NCBI GenBank assembly: GCA_964035545.1
Contig: OZ037767.1
Span: 8,236,207-8,300,206 of the forward strand
Reading direction: 5' to 3'
Origin: Bugula neritina
Lineage: Eukaryota > Bryozoa > Gymnolaemata > Cheilostomatida > Bugulidae
DNA length: 64,000 bases
Positions within the stretch are counted from its first letter, which is position 1; each line of letters opens with the position of its first letter. Shown piece after piece: positions 12,101 through 24,100 of the stretch. Position numbers and translations under genes: made by a program. The notes beneath the pieces are model-generated. The model was not told the origin of the DNA. It saw only the letters and a program-made list of their open reading frames with translations, and ran no database searches.

Positions 12101-15100
12101 AAACTGAGACGATAATATTCAGAATAGAAGATGAATTTTAAGAAACAAAAACAATATAGGATTTTATTTTATGTTACGCTAATATATATACATTCGACAA
12201 CATTTAACATTTATACATGAAAATAACATAATTTAGTTCAACAATCCTTCAATTGCCTTTTGTAAAATAAATTGTAGGCCCACATGACAGAAAGGCACAA
12301 ATGCTATATATGTAGTAACAAACAAAATCTGCTGTAATATTACATCACGCAGTTAGTTCTAAAAATTACATCTATCTTTTTGCTTATTTATCAGATGCTC
12401 TACTGCCACAAAATAATTATACATCTGCGAGTCATATAGCAAACCAACACCGATGGGATAAATACCTCGTTTATTTATAGAATGTAAGATGTCAATTATA
12501 GGGAGCAGCCGTGGTTTAGGGGTTAGAGCGTTAGCTTAGGAAACACGAAGGTCATGGGTTCGAGCCCAGACAAAGGCCATTGGTGATGTTAGGAAGAGCA
12601 TCCAGTCATAATTGCTCCTGTGCCTCATTTAAATAAGTCCTTAGCCTGCTTTAACAAAAACCCTTTCTATCAGGGGTTTCTCACAGGGATAGTGACTGTA
12701 AACTTGTGTGAGTAAAATGCCAATTATAAGATATTGGGATGGTTGAAATCGAAGCCTATCTAAACTGAATAAATTATGGTTTTCACGCTAAATTATTCAA
12801 AATAAATATCTGGTAAGTTTTTATTTACTCACTCTGCTGTAGCTTGTTCAAAAAGGTCATACTTGTTTTTTGCATTAAATTTTAATTTGAACTCATAGTA
12901 ACTAAACTCCTCCTACAAAATTTGTCAAAATTTTTAACAGAAATAAAGAAATAGAAATTAGAAACTCAAAACTTGAAAGTTCACACTCTAAAACAAGTTC
13001 AATTCCTAAAACAAAATATTTTGATACAGAACCATAATTTAAAATTACTATGTAGAAAGCAGACGCCATGTTGTATATAAATATTTATAATGAATAATGA
13101 TGTCATATAAGTTTAAATAAATGTTGAAGTTTTTAAGCTTCCATAGAATTTCCAAAGAATTAAAAACAGTACTATTACAGCCAAAGCAAATGTACATATA
13201 CAAAAACATATATTATTATTTTGTCCTAAAAATAATATGAACAAATTAAAAAATGCAGCTTCCCTTGTATGAAATGCTTAAGCCCTAAAGTTATCACCAA
13301 ACTAAGTTAAAGTCTGTAAAAGTTATGATATTTTCTGCAATGAATATTCAATCAGACCTATGAGCTCAACAGTTTAAAATGAAAGCCATCAATTGCAGTG
13401 AAATCTGAAACACATGAATATTTAGATAACCAAACAACTTGATTTAGAAAGGTAGCTAATGGTAGCTAATGGTAGCTAAAGGTAGCTAATGGTAGATAAA
13501 GTTAGATAAAGCTACCTAGCTAAAGGTAGCTAAAAATAGATAAAAGTAGTTAAAGGTAGCTCAAGGTAGCTAAAGGTAGCTAAAAGTAAATAAAGGTACC
13601 TAGCTAAAGGTAGCTAAAGATAAATAAAGGTTTTAGCTGAAGGTAGCTAAATTCCCCAATATTATTTACCCCTGTATCAGCTATCAGGGCTGTGCAGTAC
13701 ATGTATACAGTACATTGTTTAAAATGTTCCTAAATTAAATTAATTCAGCTAAACAATACTAATGACTTTGTTAAATTAATTTTTACATAAAGTTATATAA
13801 AGTTTATTAAATGAAACTTCTTAAACAACTATAAAAGTGGAGAAAAAAAATTTTTTTCTTAGAACTGCTTAATAAAGTTTCTAATATCTAACGTTTGCAA
13901 ATTATATGTCACAAACAGTAATCCTCAATTAAGATAATATATCTTATCATTTATCAGCTACTTACACTTTTTAGCCAATGATCTACTTCGGGAGTGTCCA
14001 TTGGATGATATAGAGAGTAATATTCTAAAATAAAAAATATTATTTTATAAGAATTTTTATACATACGGTATTTAAAATATTAGGACAATGTTACATTATG
14101 TTTATAAAACAACTATATAATCACTATACCCGTGTTTGAGCATTTTGTAATATTCAAGTAAAAACTGTATTAAATATTTGACTAATTATGAACCAATAAC
14201 TCTATTTGCCGTCAAAACATTAAAGATAATAAAAAACTAGTGCAAAGCCAGCAAAACCAAGCATCCCAATTAATTATTTTTGGCCACTGTCGACAGGTAA
14301 AGTTGAAACATGAAAATTGTTCTTGATGAAAATGTCGATCATGATGTAATTCAGATAAATTGAAATAATTTTAATGTCAAACTTTTTCAATCAAACTTTT
14401 CTTTTTTTGTGATAAAAAATAATTGAAAAGGCATTTTTTGTTTGATATGCACTACAAATAGGAACTACACTCTCCAATTAGAAATGATTGCTTAAACTTT
14501 AAAAAATCGGATATGAAATATACCCAAAAAGTATGTGAATTTTAAAGGAAGTTGATGCTGTGAAAACATGCTATCAATTATTAATTTAAAAAAAGTTCTC
14601 TTTTGTTTAGTTATGATCTTTAGAAAAACACTTGATAGTACGAAGGCTTTTGAAAATTCTACTGTCAGAAAAACTTTAAGCATTATAAGAAACATAACTA
14701 TAACAACCTGGATGCTAAAATAAACTATGACCGTACACATTCTTTGGCAACCCCCAAAACTTGTCTGAAGGTTCAACTGCTAGCAAAGAACATCTATGTT
14801 ATGATTAGTTATCAATCTAGTTACGTAATAGGCGTCGTAATACACTGTTTTCATTTGCTTATATGTTCCCTTCCAAATTACATAACTAAAAATACTTCAC
14901 ATGAGACCTTACCAGGAAGGATAGGATACTCTTCATTAGACCATTTATATGTGCTCTCCCCGGGATTGTCCATAAAGTTATAAGTAGGAGGCACTGTGCT
15001 AGTTGTTTCAAAGCTGCTGGTGATAGTTGGAGTATAGGTAAGTGTGCTTTCAATTTCTGCATTGCTAGTGGTACTCTGAGAGGAGGTGTGTGTCTTAGCA

Positions 15101-18100
15101 GTTTCAGTATTGCTAGTGGTGGATAGAGTTAAATTTGGTGTATTTTCAATTTCTGTGTTGCTGGTGGTTATTTGAGAGGAGCTACGCTGACCAGTAGTTT
15201 CCATACTACTTGTGCTAGATGAAGTAGAAGTTTCTATGTTGCTGATGGTAGACAGAGTTTCTGTAACTGTTTTACCAGCTTCAGTATTGCTGATGGTGGA
15301 CGGAGTTTCAGTAACTGTTTTACCAGCTTCAGTATTGCTGATGGTGGACAGAGTTTCGTTAAGAGTGTTGGCAGCTTCAGTACTGCTGATGGTGGACGGA
15401 GTCTTAGTAAGCGTGTTGGCAGTTTCACTATTGCTGATGGTGGACGGAGTTCCAGTAAGAGTGTTGGTAGCTTCAGTATTGCTGATGGTGGACAAAGTTT
15501 TAGTAAGTGTGTTGGCAGTTTCACTATTGCTGATGATGGACAGAGTTTTAGTAAGAGTGTTGGTAGCTTTTGTATTGCTGATGGTGGATGGAGTTTCAGT
15601 AAATGTGTTGGCAGCTTCAGTGTTGCTGATGGTGGACAGAGTTTTAGTAGGTGTGTTAGCAGTTTCAGTATTGCTGATGGTGGACAGAGTTTCAGTAAGA
15701 GTGTTGGCAGCTTCAGTATTGCTGATGATGGACAGAGTCTTAGTAAGCGTGTTGGCAGTTTCACTATTGCTGATGGTGGACGGAGTTTCAGTAACTGTTT
15801 TACCAGCTTCAGTATTGCTGATGGTGGACAGAGTTTTAGTATGAGTGTTGGCAGTTTCAGTATTGCTGATGGTGGGTGGAGTTTTAGTAAGTGTTTTGGT
15901 AGCTTCAGTATTGCTGATGGTGGACGGAGTTTTAGTAAGTGTGTTAGCAGCTTCACTATTGCTGATGGTGGACAGAGTTTTAGTAAGAGTGTTGGTAGCT
16001 TCTGTATTGCTGATGATGGACAGAGTTTTAGTAAGTGTTTTGGTAGCTTCAGTATTGCTGATGGTGGACGGAGTTTTAGTAAGTGTGTTGGCAGCTTGCG
16101 TATTGCTGATAGTGGACAGAGTTTCAGTAACTGTTTTACCAGCTTCAGTATTGCTGATGGTGGACAGAGTTTCAGTAAGTGTGTTAGCAGTTTCACTATT
16201 GCTGGTGGTAGACAGAGTTTTAATAAGTGTGTTGGCAGTTTCACTATTGCTGATGGTGGATAGAGTTTTAGTAGGTGTGTTAGCAGTTTCACTGTTGCTG
16301 ATGGTGGAGGGAGTTTCAGTAACTGTTTTACCAGCTTCAGTATTGCTGATGGTGGACAGAGTTTTAGTAAGTGTGTTAGCAGTTTCAGTATTGCTGATGG
16401 TGGACAGAGTCTTAGTAAGCGTGTTGGCAGTTTCACTATTGCTGATGGTGGACGGAGTTTCAGTAACTGTTTTACCAGCTTCAGTATTGCTGATGGTGGG
16501 CAGAGTTTCGTTAAGAGTGTTAGCAGTTTCAGTATTGCTGATGGTGGACAGAGTCTTAGTAAGCGTGTTGGCAGTTTCACTATTGCTGATGGTGGACGGA
16601 GTTTCAGTAAGAGTGTTGGTAGCTTCCGTATTGCTGATGGTGGACAGAGTTTTAGTAAGTGTGTTGGCAGTTTCACTATTGCTGATGATGGACAGAGTTT
16701 TAGTAAGAGTGTTGGTAGCTTCTGCATTGCTGATGGTGGATGGAGTCTTAGTAAGCGTGTTGGCAGTTTCACTATTGCTGATGGTGGACGGAGTTCCAGT
16801 AAGAGTGTTGGTAGCTTCAGTATTGCTGATGGTGGACAAAGTTTTAGTAAGTGTGTTGGCAGTTTCACTATTGCTGATGATGGACAGAGTTTTAGTAAGA
16901 GTGTTGGTAGCTTCTGTATTGCTGATGGTGGATGGAGTTTCAGTAAATGTGTTGGCAGCTTCAGTGTTGCTGATGGTGGACAGAGTTTTAGTAGGTGTGT
17001 TAGCAGTTTCAGTATTGCTGATGGTGGACAGAGTCTTAGTATGAGTGTTGGCAGTTTCAGTATTGCTGATGGTGGGTGGAGTTTTAGTAAGTGTTTTGGT
17101 AGCTTCAGTATTGCTGATGGTGGACGGAGTTTTAGTAAGTGTGTTAGCAGCTTCACTATTGCTGATGGTGGACAGAGTTTTAGTAAGAGTGTTGGTAGCT
17201 TCTGTATTGCTGATGATGGACAGAGTTTTAGTAAGTGTTTTGGTAGCTTCAGTATTGCTGATGGTGGACGGAGTTTTAGTAAGTGTGTTGGCAGCTTGCG
17301 TATTGCTGATGGTGGATGGAGTTTCAGCAAATTTGTTAGCAGCTTCAGTGTTGCTGATGGTGGACAGAGTTTTAGTAGGTGTGTTAGCAGTTTCAGTATT
17401 GCTGATAGTGGACAAAGTTTTAGTATGAGTGTTGGCAGTTTCAGTATTGCTGATGGTGGGTGGAGTTTTAGTAAGTGTTTTGGTAGCTTCAGTATTGCTG
17501 ATGGTGGACGGAGTTTTAGTAAGAGTGTTGGTAGCTTCTGTATTGCTGATGGTGAACAGAGTTTTAGTAAGAGTGTTGGTAGCTTCTGTATTGCTGATGA
17601 TGGACAGAGTTTTAGTTAGTGTTTTGGTAGCTTCAGTATTGCTGATGGTAGACGGAGTTTTAGTAAGTGTGGTGGCAGCTTGTGTATTGCTGATAGTGGA
17701 CAGAGTTTCAGTAACTGTTTTACCAGCTTCAGTATTGCTGATGGTGGACAGAGTTTTGGTAAGTGTGTTAGCAGCTTTACTATTGCTGATGGTGGGTGGA
17801 GTAAAAGTTGGTGTATTTTCAACTTCTATGCTGCTGGTCATAGTTGGAGTATAGGTAAATGTATTATCAGTTTTTATGTTGCTGGCTGTTTCATCAGTAG
17901 AGGTAAGTGTACTAATAGTTTCCATGTTGCTGGTAGTTGCCTCAGTAAATGTATGTGTACTTATAGTTTCTATGTTGCTGGTGGTTGCCTCAGTAGAGGT
18001 TGGTGTCTTTGTCATCTCAATATTGTTAGTAGCAGATTGAGACTTTGTAGGTTCAATTGGCATAGAAGTTAGGGAAGAGGTTTCTACAATTGTTTTGAAC

Positions 18101-21100
18101 AATAGTATTAAACTCAAAGACTAGTAATGCTGCTTCAGACATGATAAAGTACAATTTCTATTAAATAATCACTTTTTTAACCTTTTGTGAATAATATCTC
18201 AAAATTTTATAAATAATAACAATTGCATAAATTATTTAAGAAATAGATAACTTGATGATTCATTTTTAGTCAATTGTTTCTAAAATATTACCTCTATTAC
18301 TTAGACAGACATAAACAGCAAATATAACTTAGATCTACCGGTTGTTTAAAACAATGATCACATGTTGCTTTTCTGTGATTTTTCTAATTGCCTATGATAA
18401 TATCTAACTACAGCTTCTTCATGTGGAATATTTCAGTTCTTAATTCAATTATCTGCATAAATATACGAGCATAGTATTTTAAAAGCTATGGTAAATTCTA
18501 TCTCTGATAAAAGTTATTACTCATTGATACTAAAGTTGCAAAGCTGAAAAATTTGTGGTTTTATTTTTATATCGTGTAAACAAAGTTAATTCTCAAATTG
18601 CAAAGTTGGTTTTAAATTTGAGTTTCTTTAGCATTAATATGTTAACATAATATTATTCATGCAGCCCCTTTTCTGTTTATGTTACACAATCTAATACTAC
18701 ACTCTATATTTCTGCTTCTTGTGTCATCTTTATTTAATCCTGACAAATGGCTATCTCAAACCACTTCTCGTCATAGATTTTCTTATTTTACTTCTATTCT
18801 TTTTACACAACTAATTGTTATTTTTCCAAATAATTTCATCTTTAGAGAATCCTATCTACCCTTGTCATTCCCATATTCACCTAAGGCCTTCTCAAAATTT
18901 TTCTAGTGGTGTGTTTTACTGCCTCTATATAGTTACAAGAACTTTGCTTAGAACCTATTACATACTTTCTTTACTGAAATAATAAAATTAAGCGTGAAAC
19001 ATTTACCGACACCAATAATAGTTGCAGTGCGATGAATAAAGGTGTACTGCTCAAATTGTCTCATACCAAACAGTATAGCAAGGTGCTCAGATCTAGAGGG
19101 CTGAATATTCAGTCAAAATTAGAATTTACATACTGCCACAAGTTTGCCTGCATATGCACGTAAGAGTTACATTTATCTAATAATTTAAAGCTTTTTATAG
19201 TTGATAATTTCTTACAATTACAATTTTATGTGAGTTTATAGTTGCTAAATCTATGAGAGCCTTTGTGGAAAGAGTATTTTCAAAGAAGGCTGTGGAATTT
19301 TTCTAATGTGACACATATGAATCATTATGACTAGATGCTCTTTCTAGCATCACCGTCTGTGTTTGAACTTCAACCACTACTTCCTGTTCACTAGGCTATT
19401 TTGACAGACTCTTAGAATATACCATACACATCATACCTTTTATTATTTTTTTCCAAGTACTCCAATGATGTGCGTTGCAATTGATATGAAAATTATTACT
19501 GCTCGATTTTCACAAAATTTCTTTTCAAATATGCACCTAAAGTGTCACTGTTTTTAGTTTTGTGTTTTTACATGATTGTCCTTTCTAGGTTTGCCAACAC
19601 CAGGCTACCGCATACCGTTATGCCTTTGGGGTTTATGGTTGAATGAATATTGTCTGTTGTATAGAGTACCACTGCCATTTCCATTTTAGCACTTAAATTT
19701 TGTTTTTCTAGCTATGGCATCTTGTAACAGTTGATGTCCATGATTCTTTACTGATCGGTCACTAATTGTACTTTGATCTGAATAGCTTTCCAATACTTTA
19801 AACCAAAGTTTGCAGGTCTGTCAAATGGTATTCTGCTGAAGTTTCATTGTCTAAGATGTCATACATGTATCCTGCGGCATAAAGTAAGTCTCTGATGAAT
19901 TGCTCTAGAACTTCCAAAAAATTTTATCTTTCATACAGAAATGTTTACAGCATCCTAATTCAATCAATGAAATTTGCAGATAGCTTTTTGCAGGCTCCTG
20001 TCAAATGCTTTGATTTGTTATGTTAATTCAAAATATTTATTTATCTTTCAAATGAAAAAAAATTCAAACAAGGTCATCATGTAGCTTTGAATAAGATCTA
20101 CTGATAGTTTGTTGATCTCCTACATTGATTTTCTTAATCTGTCAACTTTCAATAAGTAGATGCTGACTAGTGCGATTAGATTTTAAATAAAAGTTTCCAA
20201 CTGTAGCTTAATTTGAAGATTGTGAAGCTTGAGATTGTTGCTTCATTTTATTTTCCACTGACTGAGATAGTTATTCATTTAGTTTCTGAATGTTTTCTCT
20301 GCAACTTCATTTGCTCTTTTTGCTGTGTTAGCTATATTTGGTTATCAAAGAAGTTAGCTGTTCTGTATGTGGAACAGTGTAGTTAGGCGGTGTGTATACG
20401 TCTTGTTGTGTGAATGAGCTTTAATAATAGGAGCTTTGAGGTACTTTATATTGTCTGTTGCAAAGTAGAAGATTGAAAAAAGATTTTTCCAGCTGATTAC
20501 ATTCTGATCACCAAAACTGTTGTGCTCTCATACTTTTCATTTTAAAGTACAAAACTGGACTTAAATAAAAACATAGCAGATATGTAAAATTTAGCTGTGA
20601 GAGCTATATAATATATAGCAATAGCAAAAAGTATAATTTATATAAGAACATAGCAAATTATTTTAATGCTATTATATAAAGTTTGTTAATCAGCACAGCT
20701 ACAACATAAGTATTTGAAAAAACAGCTTGAACATTAAATATTGTAAACAAAATACTATGTCGATGCAGCCTGCATAAAAACATCTGCAAGCTAGATAGGT
20801 GTCAGAATTTTGTTTCTCAAGTTTATTCTCACTGATCAATTGTAAATATAAAATAATATCATCTGATTTAACAGTAATTGTTAATTAAATTGATGATTTT
20901 GCATGTAACATAGTGACTACATCAAGGTAACCATAATAGTTTCTTTAAATATAACATGATTTTATATGCTACTGTAATATATTGAGACAATAAATACCTG
21001 AACAGTCTGGAAATGTTGTGTCTTTACATTGACATTCAAAGCATGAGCTACACCCATCCTGTTCCTTACAGTGACAGTCATCTCTACAGACACAAGTATC

Positions 21101-24100
21101 TCCACAGGTGAACCCTTTACAGCCAGAAAGACAAACCACCTCCTCATACCAAACTAGACTTACTTGACTCAGATCTGCAGAGTAATCTGAAAAAAATATT
21201 ATTGCATTATTCAAGTACATTACATCAAAATATTATTAAAAATTTATTAATTTGACATCAAACAATATATTTGCTTTATTAGTGTGAACCATCAGCAAAA
21301 CACATTTAAGATAAGGTAATTTAATTGAAACTATAAAAAGCATATGCCACATGCATATGTCTTGCATATAGCGAAACACGCGACATATCTGCTAACCAAA
21401 ATAACTTTTGCTGAAGCTTGCTTCAAGAGAACAGCCAGAAACACTACGAGCAGACAGTAATCCGACAGTAATACTTTAAAGACTAATGTATTGACAAAAA
21501 CAAGCTGCATATACTAATTTCCAGCAAATACGGATATATAACACACCTGCTCGGAACTAGATAAACGGACTCTAAAAATGGTATGTTGAAATAAAATGTG
21601 CTGGGCTACTATCAAGTCTAAAAGTTGGCACTAGAGGTCAACAAGTTTAACATTTTCAACAACTGTCTTACTCTATACTAAAAAAGTACTTTTAAAAATC
21701 AATAGCAAATCCTATAATAAGATAGTAGAAGGAACAGCTGTAGTCTAGAGCATTTGCCTAGCAAGCATGAAGCCATGGATTTTGTTTTGAATATCAAGAC
21801 TATATTAGTTCAAATAAGCTAGTATCCCCAAATCTTTTTTTCAAGCACATTACTTTGAGGCAGCTTTAGCAAAAGCGACTTTGATCAGTTTTAAATTGCA
21901 ATAAAAACAATTGCAGTGTGATTATACCTGTTGGTGATAAGACAACATATTTCGCTTCGGTGCTTGGCTCACAATTTCTAACCACATAGAAAGTAAGATA
22001 AAAAAATTCATCAAAAATTTCTAGTTCTCTAGGTAATTTTTTAGCGCAGCCACATCTAAAAATTACAATAGTAAATTTGCTTGAACTTTTTAGCTGTGTT
22101 TGTTGTTTTAATTAATTTATATCAATAATTTATATAATATAAAACATGGTATTGTAAATTTTACTTACATATGTCCCAATGAATGTACATAAAGCACTGA
22201 GAATTTATTAGTTGGCAATTTAAAAAATAAAAATTCATTAAAAGATTGGTCAAAGTCAGTAAATGTTTCTTCTGGTAACTCATTAATCTGAAAAATAAAA
22301 TTGAAAAAGTGTATAACTTGCAGCGTATAAATGCATTAATAAATGTATTTTAGTAAAAAGTATAGTGAGGTACTAAATTTGCAAGCGCAGCAGCTTAATT
22401 CAATACAAAAAACTAACGTCTTCCCTTTTGAAATAGTTTATGTGATTATAAGCTAAAGCATTTCTCATATTATAACATATAAACCAATTAACAAATCGTC
22501 AACAAAACATACTCCCCGCATGCACATATCAGTACATATATTATTAGTACACATATTAGTACAGTACACATATCAGTACATATATTAGTACACACATTAT
22601 AGTACATATATTAGTACATATATTAGTACATATATTAGTACACATATCAGTAGATATATTAATACGCATATTAATATGCATGTTAGTACACATATTAGTA
22701 CACATATTGTAGTTAATTTTGCCAGTTCACTATTATTATGTGTGGGTCGACTTAAACAAAGCCACTACACCAGGTTGTTTACGCTAAGATAACTTTATTA
22801 TTTACACGAATACAAGACGGTTATTTACTGCTAGCATGAATAGAAAACGATTACATAATTAGTGAGCTTTAATACACAACTACTCTAAATGAAGTCCCAA
22901 GCTGCTCTGCCGGCTAGCTACTCAGCGCACTGCAACTACGAGTAGCTAGCCCCACCTGCTATCAATTAGTGTGACTGTCCTGATTGGTGGTTACTAGTGG
23001 TGCCACTGCTGTCCATAGCTACAATCCGACAGGGTAGAACTCACAATATAATAAACAATATAGAGTGAACCTTTTCGATTAATACAATAATAATTGCACT
23101 ACTAAAATCCATCACACTCTCCTCACCTATCGAAAAGTACTCTCTATACTTAATATTTACATGGCAGTAACACACAAATAATGATTAAAATAACATAGGT
23201 TTTTACAAAACTAGAGGTACACACTTGAACAAGAGAAAAATATATACATGGTAAATAATATAAGTATAATAAAACGAGTGTTCACGCCGTAGTCCATAAC
23301 ACCTATTTACATTACTTGACTAGCCAGAATGGGGGGGGGGGGGGTACGTGTGTAGGTGGCCGCGCTTCTATCACTTCTTCGCCAGCCGTTTCTCTAGTCG
23401 GGTCTGCAACTTAGCCAGCTCGGTGGCCGCTCGCTTCTGTTCCTTACTGAGGCGGGCCATACGCCGTTGCACTTTCCTAATGTCAGTTAGTAGGGACTGG
23501 TCAGGGTCGCTGTCATCTCGGGGTGTGTTGCTAGCACCCCTCCTCTTCTTGTGGGTGTGTCGGGGCACATAGGAGATCATCGTCGTTGGGGGTTGTGAGT
23601 CCTTAGTTACAGCGCGTCCAGTACGGGTTACTATGACGCGTAGAGGTCGAGTGGTTACGTCTGGAGGGTAGGTTGTCGTTGTCTCAGAGGGTTGGGGGTC
23701 TGCATCAGAGTCACTCTCTACTGTAGGTCGGGTAGCGGGGAAGTGGTCTAGGAGAGTCTGTCGTCGGTCTGGGTCGGTCACGTGAGGTAGTATCAGATCC
23801 CTGAACTCAGTGTAGGAGTCCGCGTCAACTTCATATAAGTGTCCAATGTAGCAGTCTCGAGTCCGTTGATGCCGTAGTATAGTGTCCCTGCAGAAGTGGT
23901 GGACTCCGCAGGGACAGAAAGTCACAGTAAAATGTTGGGGGACATGTATTTTAAGTCTCTTGGTAGTGGATAGTGTTCGTCTACACTCAGTACATTGTCT
24001 ATTATCGTCTGACCCTACTAGTGCTTGAATCAGCGTACGAGTCCGTCGAGTCGTCCAGTTAGTCCGTTTGAGTGAGGCTTGTGGCAGTGCTAAAATATTG

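Noticed and set aside
12501-12575. tRNA gene
   Set aside because: A and B boxes are present, but no acceptor stem or anticodon arm can be completed, and the sequence continues into a repeated SINE body with a target duplication.
15234-17330. 698-codon open frame on the minus strand (LLKLCPPSAI repeats) and several plus-strand frames up to 399 codons in the mucin array
   Set aside because: The 48-bp unit is a multiple of three and has no stop in these frames, so they stay open automatically. The Thr/Ser frame alone fits splice sites and phases on both sides.
22522-22707. CRISPR-like array
   Set aside because: Units are 12-14 bp, contiguous and degenerate, without unique spacers. It is a minisatellite in a eukaryotic intron.
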